Shown here piece by piece: positions 35,261 to 43,571 of a DNA stretch of 64,000 nucleotides. The notes below the pieces were generated by a model that was given only the letters and a program-made list of their open reading frames with translations, searched no databases and was not told where the DNA came from. Numbering within the stretch: the first letter of the stretch is position 1; the number at the start of each line of letters is the position of its first letter. Origin of the DNA: Arthrobacter_E sp041360795 (GTDB lineage: Bacteria; Actinomycetota; Actinomycetes; Actinomycetales; Micrococcaceae); contig NZ_JBFUPW010000003.1 of assembly GCF_041360795.1 (NCBI RefSeq), positions 496,001 through 560,000 of the forward strand, read 5' to 3'. Position numbers and translations under genes: made by a program.

Positions 35261-35355
35261 CCGGGCCGGGGTCTTGCGGCCCGGCTCCAAGAGCCGTTGG
35301 ACGATCTGCATCGCAGCGCACGCAAAGTGCACCTTCCACGGCTGACACCATCATA
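35261..35355 (-). promoter_or_regulatory. disA promoter and structured leader
   Basis: On the minus strand, TATGAT (35350-35355) is a good -10, which would give a leader of about 105 bases. The leader holds two hairpins: CCGGGCC/GGCCCGG (35261-35284) and GGCTC/GAGCC (35283-35295), which overlap and so could be alternatives. No known riboswitch class is recognised. Confidence 0.45.
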
Positions 35356-35454
35356 GGGTCCTGTGGGGCCGGATTCCGCATCAGGACGCCGGAAAGTGCC
35401 CCGTGAAGCCTCGCGTCGGGAGCACGGAAAGTGGTCTCTCCGGTGCTCTCCGGA

Positions 35455-35874
35455 TCACGCGGTTTCGCTCAGCACCGTCTCGATCCTGCCGAGGACCCCG
35501 GGCCAGCCGTGGCCCATTCCGTCGAGTGCCTGACGGCCTGCCGGAGTGTCCAGACGGAAGCCCGCGTGCTCGAAATGCAGCACGGTGCCGTCCGCCACGC
35601 TTTCCAGCCGCCAGGTGACCGTGGTGTCGAGGACTCCCTCGGCGAAGAGGATCGTGAGGGCCCGGCCGGGCTCGACGGCGAGGACTTCGCAGCGCTGCTC
35701 GCCCCAGTGGGCCATGTCGAGCGTGAACCGGTGCCCGACGACGGGCGCGATGTCTCCCGCGGCCCACCAGCGGGCGAGGAGCTCCGGCGTCGTGATGGCT
35801 TCCCAGACGCGCTCGATCGGGTGCGGGAAGTGGCGTTCGAGACGGATGGCGTTCTCGGGGTTCTCAGTCATCAT
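35455..35874 (-). CDS. SRPBCC (AHSA1-like) protein
   Basis: A 139-residue START/SRPBCC-fold protein of the activator-of-Hsp90-ATPase-like class. The typical start FPHPIERVWEAITTPELLARWW and the ending GWPGVLGRIETVL are present, with the hydrophobic-pocket strands between. These proteins bind hydrophobic ligands; the ligand here is unknown. The gene overlaps the upstream ArsR regulator by 11 bp, the common ArsR-SRPBCC pair of actinobacteria, so both are likely co-translated and controlled by the operator at 36264-36291. Confidence 0.85.
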   Translation of the reverse strand: MMTENPENAIRLERHFPHPIERVWEAITTPELLARWWAAGDIAPVVGHRFTLDMAHWGEQRCEVLAVEPGRALTILFAEGVLDTTVTWRLESVADGTVLHFEHAGFRLDTPAGRQALDGMGHGWPGVLGRIETVLSETA

Positions 35875-36256
35875 CGGTCCGTTCTGTGGGGTGGGGAAGG
35901 GGGTCCTGTGCGGAGGTGTCCTGGTGTGGTGAGTGGTCTCCTCCCGCGGACGCGGTGGCGTCGAGGAGGTCTCCCAGGACGTCGAGGCGACGGTTCCAGT
36001 ACTGCTCGTACGGCTTGAGCCAGTCGCCGGCCTGCGCCAGCCCTGCCGGCTTCAGGTGATAGACGCGGTTCCTGCCTCGGCGTTCCTCCCGGACGAGGCC
36101 GGCCTCGCGCAGCACGGCGAGGTGTTCCGAGGCGGCCGACCGGCTCAGCGCGAGCAGTCCGGTGAGCTCGCCGGCCGTGAGCGGTCCCGTGCGCAGGGCA
36201 TCCAGCATCCTGCGCCGGGCGGGATTGGCGAGAGCGCCGAAGACGTCGGGAAGCAC
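35864..36256 (-). CDS. ArsR-family repressor
   Basis: A 130-residue winged-helix regulator. The HTH is LTAGELTGLLALSRSAASEHLAVLREAGLV, followed by the wing REERRGRNRVYHLKP. No metal-binding CxC motif is seen, so it is likely a ligand- or stress-type member of the ArsR family. The GTG at 36256 is preferred over a TTG at 36292, because an operator-like palindrome occupies 36264-36291, just upstream. It probably represses itself and the overlapping SRPBCC gene. Confidence 0.85.
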   Translation of the reverse strand: MLPDVFGALANPARRRMLDALRTGPLTAGELTGLLALSRSAASEHLAVLREAGLVREERRGRNRVYHLKPAGLAQAGDWLKPYEQYWNRRLDVLGDLLDATASAGGDHSPHQDTSAQDPLPHPTERTDDD

Positions 36257-36263
36257 GATGTCA

Positions 36264-36291
36264 TGATATGTCGGAAATATCCGACATATCA
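36264..36291. promoter_or_regulatory. ArsR operator palindrome
   Basis: Arms TGATATGTCGGA and TCCGACATATCA (12 bp, perfect) are separated by AATA. The element ends 8 bp before the preferred ArsR start and is far more A/T-rich than its surroundings, which fits an autoregulatory operator. Confidence 0.7.
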
Positions 36292-36302
36292 AGTCTCCGT
36301 CG

Positions 36303-36365
36303 CGTTGCGTGCTCAGTTGTTGTGGGTTCTGGGGCCTGACACCCGCAACAACTGAGCACGCAACG
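36303..36365. repeat. 25-bp inverted repeat near radA end
   Basis: Arms at 36303-36327 (beginning CGTTGCGTGCTCAG) and 36341-36365 are complementary except for one G-T position, with a 13-base loop. It lies 55 bp after the radA stop (minus strand), beside the ArsR promoter. There is no T-tract. Confidence 0.8.
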
Positions 36366-36420
36366 ACGACGGCGTCGGGGCGGCGGAGCTCAGCCCGCCG
36401 TCACATGCCCGCCCGCACTC

Positions 36421-37797
36421 TCACCCGTGGAACAGCAGTTCCAGAGCCTGGGCCAGGTGCTCCACTTCCTTCACCGTGAAGCCGTCCGGCACCGGGCCCG
36501 GTCCGTTGGGGCTCGATGGCACGATGGCGTGCGTGAAGCCGAGCCTGCTCGCCTCCTGGATGCGTTTGTTGATCCCGGGCACGGGGCGGACCTCCCCGGC
36601 CAGGCCCACTTCGCCGAATGCGATCAGACGGCTGGACAGTGCCTTGCCGGCCTTGGCGGAGGCCACGGCGAGGGCGACGGCCAGATCCGTGGCGGGTTCG
36701 CTGAGTTTCACGCCGCCCACGGTGGCCACATAGGAGTCGTCCTTGTGGAGCTGGCAGCCGGCCCGCTGCTGCAGCACCGCCAGGAGCATCGACACCCGGG
36801 AGGAATCCAGGCCGCTCGTCGCGCGGCGGGGCTGGGCGTTGGGGGACGTGGCCAGGAGGGACTGCACCTCGGCCACGAGAGGCCGCCGACCCTCGAGGGT
36901 CACGGTGATGCAGGTCCCGGACACCGGCTCCTTGGTCCGCGAGACGAAGAGGCCGCTCGGGTCCGCCAGACCCTCGATGCCGTCCTCGTTCAGATCGAAA
37001 CAGCCCACCTCGTCAGTGGGCCCGTAGCGGTTCTTCACAGCGCGGATGAGCCGCAGCCGAGAGTGACGCTCGCCCTCGAACTGGCACACCACATCGACGA
37101 GGTGTTCCAGCAGCCGCGGCCCGGCGATCGAGCCGTCCTTGGTCACATGGCCCACCAGGAGCGTGGTCATGTTCCGTTTCTTGGCCGCGGCGATGAGGGA
37201 CGCCGCCACCTCGCGCACCTGGGAGACGCCGCCGGCGGACCCTTCCACCTCAGGACTGCTCAGGGTCTGCACGGAGTCCACCACAAGAAGCCGCGGCTCC
37301 ACGCGTTCGACCTGGCCCAGAGCCTGCGAGAGGTCCGTTTCGGCGGAGAGATACAGGGTGTCCGCCACGGCGTCGATCCGCTCGGCGCGGAGCTTCACCT
37401 GCGCGGCAGACTCCTCGCCGGTCACGTAGAGGACGTCCTGGCCCGTGCGGGCGAAGCGCGCCGCGACATCCAGGAGCAGGGTCGACTTGCCGACGCCCGG
37501 CTCTCCGGCCAGCAGGATCACGGCGCCCGGCACGAGACCGCCGCCGAGCACCCGGTCCAGCTCGTTCACGCCCGTTGGCAGGAACGCCGCCGCGGCGGCG
37601 TCCACCGAGGCGATCGGGAGCGCCGGCTCCAGGACAGTGGCGGCCGCCGTCGTGCGGGCGACCGTGGCGCCGGTCTCCACCACCGTGCCCCACGCCTGGC
37701 ACTCACCGCAGCGGCCCACCCACTTGATGGTGGTCCAGCCGCATTCGGTGCACTTGTATCCCGGCGCCTTGCTGCCGCGGGTGGTCTTGCTTGCCAT
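36421..37797 (-). CDS. radA: DNA repair protein RadA
   Basis: A 458-residue RecA-related protein that promotes branch migration in recombination. The N-terminal zinc finger is CTECGWTTIKWVGRCGEC (two CxxC pairs). Walker A is GEPGVGKST, and the RadA-specific motif is VKNRYGPTDEVGCF (KNRYG; many bacteria have KNRFG). The C-terminal half is the Lon-protease-like domain. ATG 37797 begins MASKTTRGSKAPGYKC, the standard N-terminus. The neighbour disA encodes the c-di-AMP synthase that RadA restrains in Bacillus, so the proximity is meaningful. Confidence 0.96.
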   Translation of the reverse strand: MASKTTRGSKAPGYKCTECGWTTIKWVGRCGECQAWGTVVETGATVARTTAAATVLEPALPIASVDAAAAAFLPTGVNELDRVLGGGLVPGAVILLAGEPGVGKSTLLLDVAARFARTGQDVLYVTGEESAAQVKLRAERIDAVADTLYLSAETDLSQALGQVERVEPRLLVVDSVQTLSSPEVEGSAGGVSQVREVAASLIAAAKKRNMTTLLVGHVTKDGSIAGPRLLEHLVDVVCQFEGERHSRLRLIRAVKNRYGPTDEVGCFDLNEDGIEGLADPSGLFVSRTKEPVSGTCITVTLEGRRPLVAEVQSLLATSPNAQPRRATSGLDSSRVSMLLAVLQQRAGCQLHKDDSYVATVGGVKLSEPATDLAVALAVASAKAGKALSSRLIAFGEVGLAGEVRPVPGINKRIQEASRLGFTHAIVPSSPNGPGPVPDGFTVKEVEHLAQALELLFHG

Positions 37798-37864
37798 GCC
37801 CTCAAGCCTATCGGCGGGCACTGACACCAAAGCCGCGGGGCTGCCGATGTGGAAAACCCCGGGG

Positions 37865-38992
37865 TCAGAGATCCGGCAGGTAGTCCCGGGCCTCCTTGGC
37901 CTCCACGCCCGCGGTCTCCAGGAGATCCACCATGAGCGGCCGGAACAGCATGACCACCGTCTCGCCCTCCAGGCGGCTCACCCCCAGCAGGCGGGGATGC
38001 AGGCGCGTGGCGATCGACGCGAGGTCCTGCTGCGCGTCCCGCAGCGCGGAGTCGCGGCCCCGGCCGTCGTCGCCCGCATAGCCCACGGCCATGAGGTCCA
38101 CCGCGTCAGCAGTCTCGAACAGCACCTCCGCGATGCTCTGTGTCGCCTCATCGCTCAGCGCGGTGTGGTTGATGGCGCTGGTCAGCCGCCGGGCGAACAC
38201 CCGGCAGTTGCGCAGGGCGAGATCGAGGTACTCGACCGCCTCGCCGAGCTGGGAGACCTCGGACCGGTGCCGTCGGTACAGCGGGGACATGGTCGTGACC
38301 TCGCCGGAGGCCCGCAAGGTCATCCGCAGGGCGTCCAGACCGGGCTGGCAGTTCCGGGCGCGCACCAGGGCGTGCCAGGCCAGGGTCGAGTCATTGTCGA
38401 GGAGGCTCTTCCCGCATTCGCGCAGCACTTCGGAGGTCTGCTGGAGCGTCGAGCGCAATTGCAGCCGTGGCTCCTCGCGCGGATCCCGGGGGGTCAGGAA
38501 CGTCACGAGCAGGGCGAACACCCCGCCCACCACAGCGTCGAGGCTCCGGGTGAACGGCCCGCCCGCGGGGGCCGGGAGCAGCACCACCAGCAGCGACTGA
38601 AGGCCGAGCTGTGTGGCGAAGATGGCGCCACTGTCCAGGAAGCGCGCCAGGAGGATCGAGAAGAGCAGCACGACGGCGGCCTGCCAGATCCCCGAACCGA
38701 GCCAGTGCAGCAGGACGTCCCCCACCGCGATGCCCAGCGTGCAGCCGAGGCCGACCTCCAGCACACGGCGCAAGCGCGTGCCCCGGGCGAAACCGAGAGC
38801 GATCAGCGAGGACGTCGCCGCGAACAGCGGCCCCACATGCCCCAGGACGAGCTCGGCGAACGTGTACGCCCCCACCGCGCAGAACGTCATCTGCAGTGCG
38901 GGGATGAGCGATTCACGCATGCGGATGACGCCCGTCGTGGCGCGCTCCTTCGCTTCCCTGCCGATCGGCTTCACACCGCCCAAGCGCACCAT
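37865..38992 (-). CDS. FUSC / aromatic acid exporter-like protein
   Basis: A 375-residue membrane protein of the FUSC/ArAE_1 (DUF939) type. Six hydrophobic segments lie in the first ~170 residues (around 31-50, 60-75, 80-98, 103-122, 125-145, 148-166), and the C-terminal ~200 residues are a cytoplasmic helical domain. The N-terminal RLRRVLEVGLGCTLGIAVGD segment is typical. Members export aromatic carboxylates, but no substrate can be assigned here. ATG 38992 is the only good start. It is separated by 67 bp from radA. Confidence 0.75.
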   Translation of the reverse strand: MVRLGGVKPIGREAKERATTGVIRMRESLIPALQMTFCAVGAYTFAELVLGHVGPLFAATSSLIALGFARGTRLRRVLEVGLGCTLGIAVGDVLLHWLGSGIWQAAVVLLFSILLARFLDSGAIFATQLGLQSLLVVLLPAPAGGPFTRSLDAVVGGVFALLVTFLTPRDPREEPRLQLRSTLQQTSEVLRECGKSLLDNDSTLAWHALVRARNCQPGLDALRMTLRASGEVTTMSPLYRRHRSEVSQLGEAVEYLDLALRNCRVFARRLTSAINHTALSDEATQSIAEVLFETADAVDLMAVGYAGDDGRGRDSALRDAQQDLASIATRLHPRLLGVSRLEGETVVMLFRPLMVDLLETAGVEAKEARDYLPDL

Positions 38993-39301
38993 GGGCTCAG
39001 TCTATTGCGGAGCCGACGACGGCGCCGTGCGGCCGGCCGTTCACGTCGCCGTGGCCGGTGGTTCAGGAAGTGTCCTTACGGCGTGCGGCAGGCCAACGCA
39101 ATGCGGCCCGGCCAGAAGTCACGGACTATCCATGGCCGGTTAACCTCGCGTTCACCTTTAACCGCGGATCCCTTTACCTCGGCTCTTTAGTTTCGTTGAA
39201 GGTACAAAGGTACGCATCGTCGGCAGGACCGTCACGCACCCGATCGGGGCGGAAGGCAGAGTCCGGGCCGGCGCGACATCAGGACCCTGAAAGGGAACAT
39301 T
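38993..39301 (+). promoter_or_regulatory. pst regulatory region with PHO boxes
   Basis: This 309-bp space holds no gene. GTTAACC (39139) and GTTCACC (39150) stand exactly 11 bp apart, and further 11-bp-phased TTTAACC/TTTACC-like units run to about 39182. This is the direct-repeat layout bound by PhoP under phosphate starvation in actinobacteria. A -10-like TACAAA follows at ~39206. The ATG-proximal part leads to the pstS GTG with GAAAGGGAA just upstream. Confidence 0.7.
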
Positions 39302-40420
39302 GTGAAGGCTCTCCGCTTCGGCCGCCATGCGGCACTCGCAGTCGTCGCAGCAGGCGCTCTGGCGCTGACTGCTTGTGGCTCGGACAACGCGACCGGCAAC
39401 AACTCGGCTGCTCCCAGCAACAACGGGCCCAAGGTCACCGGCACTCTGACCGGCGTCGGCGCCTCCTCGCAGGGTGCGGCCATGGACGCCTGGAAGACCG
39501 GCTTCGCCAGCGCCAACTCCGGCGCCAGCGTGCAGTACTCCCCGGACGGCTCCGGCGCAGGCCGCAAGGCCCTCCTGGACGGCTCCGCCCAGTTCGCCGG
39601 TTCCGACGCCTACCTGAAGGACGAGGAGTACGCCTCCTCCAAGGAGAAGTGCGGCCCCAACGGCGCCATCAACATCCCGGTGTACATCTCCCCGATCGCC
39701 GTGGCCTTCAACCTGCCGGACGTCAAGGAGCTCAAGCTCGACGCCGACACCACCGCCAAGATCTTCCGCGGCCAGGTCTCCAAGTGGAACGACGCGGCCA
39801 TCGCGAAGCTGAACCCGGGCGTCACCCTGCCCGACCTCAAGGTCACCCCGGTGAACCGCTCGGATGACTCCGGCACCACCACCAACTTCACCCAGTACCT
39901 GAGCGCCGTGTCCCCGTCCGTGTGGACCGACAAGGCTTCCGGCGTCTGGCCGTCCTCCCTCAAGGGCGAGAACGCCAAGGGCACCTCCGGCGTCGTCAAG
40001 ACCGTCACCGACACCCCCGGCGCCGTGACCTACGCGGATGACTCCGCCGTCTCCGGCAAGCTCGGCGTGGCCTCCATCAAGGTCGGCGAGAGCTTCGTGA
40101 AGCCGACCGCCGAGGGCGCCGCCAAGGCCGTCGAGACCGGCAAGTCCGTGGAAGGCCGCGCTCAGGGCGACCTCTCCCTCAAGATCGACCGCACCAGCAA
40201 GGATTCCGCGTCCTACCCGCTGACTCTGGCGTCGTACCACATCCTCTGCACCACCTACAAGGACCAGGCCACCGTGGACCTGATCAAGGCGTTCGAGAAC
40301 TACGTGGTGAGCGACGCCGGCCAGCAGGCCGCCGCCGACGCCGCCAAGTCCGCTCCGCTGAGCAAGAGCCTTCAGGAGAAGGCCAAGGCCGCGATCGAGC
40401 AGATCAAGGTCAAGGGCTAG
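39302..40420 (+). CDS. pstS: Phosphate-binding lipoprotein PstS
   Basis: A 372-residue phosphate-binding protein of the high-affinity Pst transporter. The signal peptide ends in a lipobox LTAC (Cys ~22), so it is attached outside the membrane. The start of the mature protein is Asn/Ser-rich. Phosphate-binding segments include GVGASSQGAAMDAW, SGAGRKAL, GSDAYL and NRSDDSGTTTNF. It starts with GTG 39302 and is followed by a structured space before pstC, which usually makes pstS the most abundant product of the operon. Confidence 0.96.
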   Translation: MKALRFGRHAALAVVAAGALALTACGSDNATGNNSAAPSNNGPKVTGTLTGVGASSQGAAMDAWKTGFASANSGASVQYSPDGSGAGRKALLDGSAQFAGSDAYLKDEEYASSKEKCGPNGAINIPVYISPIAVAFNLPDVKELKLDADTTAKIFRGQVSKWNDAAIAKLNPGVTLPDLKVTPVNRSDDSGTTTNFTQYLSAVSPSVWTDKASGVWPSSLKGENAKGTSGVVKTVTDTPGAVTYADDSAVSGKLGVASIKVGESFVKPTAEGAAKAVETGKSVEGRAQGDLSLKIDRTSKDSASYPLTLASYHILCTTYKDQATVDLIKAFENYVVSDAGQQAAADAAKSAPLSKSLQEKAKAAIEQIKVKG

Positions 40421-40443
40421 CATTCCCCGCCCGGGAATGACGA

Positions 40444-40538
40444 GTTCCCTGTCCAGAGCATTCTCCCCGACGTCGTGGGAACCGGGTTCCACACCCGGCG
40501 ACCACGGCCCGGGGACGCGGAAGGCCTGGACAGGGAAC
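40444..40538 (+). promoter_or_regulatory. Structured pstS-pstC spacer
   Basis: GTTCCCTGTCCAG (40444-40456) pairs with its complement at 40526-40538 around a 69-base loop that itself holds a CGTGG/CCACG hairpin. A stem of this size between pstS and pstC could halt part of the transcripts or protect the pstS mRNA 3' end. Confidence 0.5.
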
Positions 40539-40609
40539 TTTGCCGTTACCCACCCGATCGGGGAATCCGGCTGGGCCGGGACACCCACACTGGACTGGAA
40601 GGCAGTTAA

Positions 40610-41542
40610 GTGAGCAGCAACACCATGACCGAGTCATCGGCCGCAGGACGGGCCGGCGACAAGGTCTTCTCCGGAGCCACGCTCGGCGCCGGGATCCTGA
40701 TCCTCCTCGTCCTCTTCGGTGTGGCCGCATTCCTGGTCGCTCAGGCGATCCCCGCGCTCGTGGCCGACCCGGCCGACATCCAGGGCGGCGCCGGATTCTG
40801 GGCTTACATCTGGCCCATCATCATCGGCACCCTGATCGCCGCCGCGATCGCCCTGGTCATCGCGACTCCGGTGGCCATCGGCGTCGCGCTCTTCATCTCG
40901 CACTACGCCCCGCGCCGCCTGGCCTCCGCCCTCGGTTACGTCATCGACCTGCTGGCAGCCATCCCCTCCGTGGTGTACGGCGCCTGGGGCGCGGCGTTCC
41001 TGGCCAAGGAGATCTCCCCGGCCTACGACTGGCTGGCCGACAACCTGGGCTGGATCCCGATCTTCGCGGGGCCCGCCTCGGCCACGGGCAAGACCATCCT
41101 CACGGCCGGCATCGTCCTGGCGGTCATGGTCCTGCCGATCATCACGTCGCTGTCCCGCGAGATCTTCCTCCAGACGCCCAAGCTGCACGAGGAGGCCGCG
41201 CTCGCCCTCGGCGCCACGCGCTGGGAGATGGTCCGCATGGCCGTCCTGCCCTTCGGCCGCCCCGGCATCATCAGCGCCATCATGCTCGGCCTCGGCCGCG
41301 CGCTCGGCGAGACCATGGCGGTCGCCCTGGTGCTCTCCTCGGGCGCCCTGACGGCCAGCCTGATCCAGAGCGGCAACCAGACCATCGCCGCGGAGATCGC
41401 CCTGAACTTCCCGGAGGCGTCCGGCATCAAGGTGAACACGCTGATCGCCGCCGGCCTGGTCCTCTTCGTCATCACCCTCGGCGTGAACATGATCGCGCGG
41501 TGGATCATCACCAAGCACAAGGAATTCTCGGGGGCCAACTGA
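40610..41542 (+). CDS. pstC: Phosphate ABC permease PstC
   Basis: A 310-residue inner-membrane permease with about 6 helices. The EAA-type loop that contacts PstB is EEAALALGATRWEMVRMAVLPFGRPGI (about 207-233, given as pieces: EEAALALGATRWEM). The GTG at 40610 follows GGAAGG. It starts after the structured spacer and is followed by pstA at 1 bp. It forms the transmembrane channel with PstA. Confidence 0.95.
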   Translation: MSSNTMTESSAAGRAGDKVFSGATLGAGILILLVLFGVAAFLVAQAIPALVADPADIQGGAGFWAYIWPIIIGTLIAAAIALVIATPVAIGVALFISHYAPRRLASALGYVIDLLAAIPSVVYGAWGAAFLAKEISPAYDWLADNLGWIPIFAGPASATGKTILTAGIVLAVMVLPIITSLSREIFLQTPKLHEEAALALGATRWEMVRMAVLPFGRPGIISAIMLGLGRALGETMAVALVLSSGALTASLIQSGNQTIAAEIALNFPEASGIKVNTLIAAGLVLFVITLGVNMIARWIITKHKEFSGAN

Positions 41543-41543
41543 C

Positions 41544-42653
41544 ATGACCACCACCCTGACACCCAATCGCCGCCGCTCCGCGCTGACCAAGGGGCAGCTG
41601 CCCAAGTACGCCCCGTGGGTCGTGCTGGGCGCGTCCCTCGTCGTCGGCGCGGCGCTCGTGAACCTCATCGGGTTCAACCCGTTCGGCTGGGGCCTGATCT
41701 CCGCCATCCTCTTCACCGTGGGCCTCGTGGCCTGGAGCGGTTCCGTGGAGGGCGCCCGCAAGGCGAAGGACAAGCTGGCCACCTGCCTGGTGTTCGGCTC
41801 CTTCATCATCGCGGTGCTGCCCCTGATCTCGGTCATCTGGACGGCGCTGGTGAACGGCATTCCGGGCCTCATGACCCCCGGCTTCCTCGGCACCTCGATG
41901 AACGGCGTGACCGGTGTGGCCGACAACAAGGCCGTGGAGAACGGCACCAGGGTCCTGGGCGGCGTGTACCACGCGCTGATCGGCACCCTGCAGATCACGG
42001 CCCTGGCCACGGTCATCTCCGTGCCGGTGGGTCTGCTCACGGCGGTCTACCTCGTCGAGTACGGCAACGACCGTTTCCTGGCCCGCGCCATCACCTTCTT
42101 CGTGGACGTCATGACCGGCATCCCGTCGATCGTGGCCGGTCTTTTCGCGGCGGCGTTCTTCTTCATCGTGGTGGGTCCCGGCACCAAGACCGGCGCGGTC
42201 GCAGCGATCGCGCTCTCGGTGCTCATGATCCCCGTGGTGGTGCGCTCCAGCGAGGAGATGCTCAAGATCGTCCCGAACGAGCTCCGCGAGGCCGCCTACG
42301 CCCTGGGCGTGCGCAAGTGGCGCACGATCGTGAAGGTCGTCATCCCGACGGCGATCTCCGGCATCGCGTCCGGCGTCACCCTGGCGATCGCTCGCGTGAT
42401 CGGTGAGACGGCGCCCATCCTCGTCACGGCCGGCTTCGCGACCGCGATCAACAACAACGTGTTCGGCGGGTGGATGGCTTCGCTCCCGACGTACATCTAC
42501 ACGCAGATCCTGAACCCGACGTCGCCGTCCAACCCCGGTCCGTCGGACCAGCGGGCCTGGGGCGCGGCCCTGGTCCTGATTATCCTGGTGATGCTGCTGA
42601 ACCTCATCGCCCGCCTGATCGCACGGGTCTTCGCGCCCAAGCAGGGCCGCTAG
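41544..42653 (+). CDS. pstA: Phosphate ABC permease PstA
   Basis: A 369-residue permease, longer than E. coli PstA (296) because of an N-terminal part with two extra hydrophobic helices (about residues 28-70), as is usual in actinobacteria. The EAA loop is LREAAYALGVRKWRTIVKVV. About 8 membrane helices are expected in all. ATG 41544 follows pstC by 1 bp, so the two permeases are co-translated. Confidence 0.95.
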   Translation: MTTTLTPNRRRSALTKGQLPKYAPWVVLGASLVVGAALVNLIGFNPFGWGLISAILFTVGLVAWSGSVEGARKAKDKLATCLVFGSFIIAVLPLISVIWTALVNGIPGLMTPGFLGTSMNGVTGVADNKAVENGTRVLGGVYHALIGTLQITALATVISVPVGLLTAVYLVEYGNDRFLARAITFFVDVMTGIPSIVAGLFAAAFFFIVVGPGTKTGAVAAIALSVLMIPVVVRSSEEMLKIVPNELREAAYALGVRKWRTIVKVVIPTAISGIASGVTLAIARVIGETAPILVTAGFATAINNNVFGGWMASLPTYIYTQILNPTSPSNPGPSDQRAWGAALVLIILVMLLNLIARLIARVFAPKQGR

Positions 42654-42688
42654 AGACACCCACTGAAGATTCCGAAGGAACCACAGCA

Positions 42689-43468
42689 ATGAGCAAGAGA
42701 ATCGACGTCAAGGACCTGAACGTCTACTACGGCAACTTCCTGGCCGTGGAGGGTGTCAACATCAACATCGAGGCCAAGTCGGTCACGGCCTTCATCGGCC
42801 CGTCCGGCTGCGGCAAGTCCACTTTCCTCCGCACCCTGAACCGCATGCACGAGGTGCTGCCGGGCGCACATGTGGAAGGCGAAGTCCTGCTGGACGGCGC
42901 GGACATCTACGGCCCCGGCGTCGACCCGGTGACCGTCCGCACGAACATCGGCATGGTGTTCCAGCGCCCCAACCCGTTCCCCACCATGTCCATCCGGGAC
43001 AACGTCCTGGCCGGCGTGAAGCTGAACAACCAGCGGATCTCCAAGGGCGAGGCGGATGCCCTGGTGGAGAAGTCCCTGCAGGGCGCCAACCTCTGGAACG
43101 AGGTCAAGGACCGTCTGGACAAGCCCGGTTCGGGTCTTTCGGGCGGCCAGCAGCAGCGTCTCTGCATCGCCCGTGCGATCGCGGTGGAGCCGGCCGTGCT
43201 GCTCATGGACGAGCCGTGTTCCGCTCTGGACCCGATCTCGACCCTCGCGGTGGAGGACCTCATCAATGAGCTCAAGGACTCCTACACCGTGGTGATCGTG
43301 ACCCACAACATGCAGCAGGCCGCCCGTGTCTCGGACAAGACGGCGTTCTTCAACATCGCTGGCACCGGCAAGCCGGGCAAGCTCATCGAGTTCGCGGACA
43401 CCAGCACCATCTTCAACAACCCGAGCCAGAAGGCCACCGAGGACTACGTCTCCGGCCGCTTCGGGTGA
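42689..43468 (+). CDS. pstB: Phosphate ABC ATPase PstB
   Basis: A 259-residue ABC ATPase that powers PstCA. Walker A is GPSGCGKST, the signature is LSGGQQQRLCIARAIA, Walker B is VLLMDEPCSALDP, and the H-loop is VIVTHNMQQA. The PstB-specific MVFQRPNPFPTMSI is present. ATG 42689 is preceded by AAGGAA. No phoU lies after it; the transcript ends at the long palindrome 43485-43536. Confidence 0.97.
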   Translation: MSKRIDVKDLNVYYGNFLAVEGVNINIEAKSVTAFIGPSGCGKSTFLRTLNRMHEVLPGAHVEGEVLLDGADIYGPGVDPVTVRTNIGMVFQRPNPFPTMSIRDNVLAGVKLNNQRISKGEADALVEKSLQGANLWNEVKDRLDKPGSGLSGGQQQRLCIARAIAVEPAVLLMDEPCSALDPISTLAVEDLINELKDSYTVVIVTHNMQQAARVSDKTAFFNIAGTGKPGKLIEFADTSTIFNNPSQKATEDYVSGRFG

Positions 43469-43484
43469 TCCTTCCGGACGACCA

Positions 43485-43536
43485 CCGCCAATGCAGAAGA
43501 CCCACGGAAATGTCCGTGGGTCTTCTGCATTGGCGG
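43485..43536. repeat. Perfect 24-bp palindrome, family A
   Basis: Arms at 43485-43508 and 43513-43536 are perfectly complementary around the loop AATG. The inner half is CCCACGGA/TCCGTGGG, as in 351-386. It sits between the convergent ends of pstB and the MFS gene, so it may serve as a bidirectional terminator. Confidence 0.9.
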
Positions 43537-43571
43537 AGGTGAAGCCGGCCGGTGTCAGTGCGTCGGTGCGT

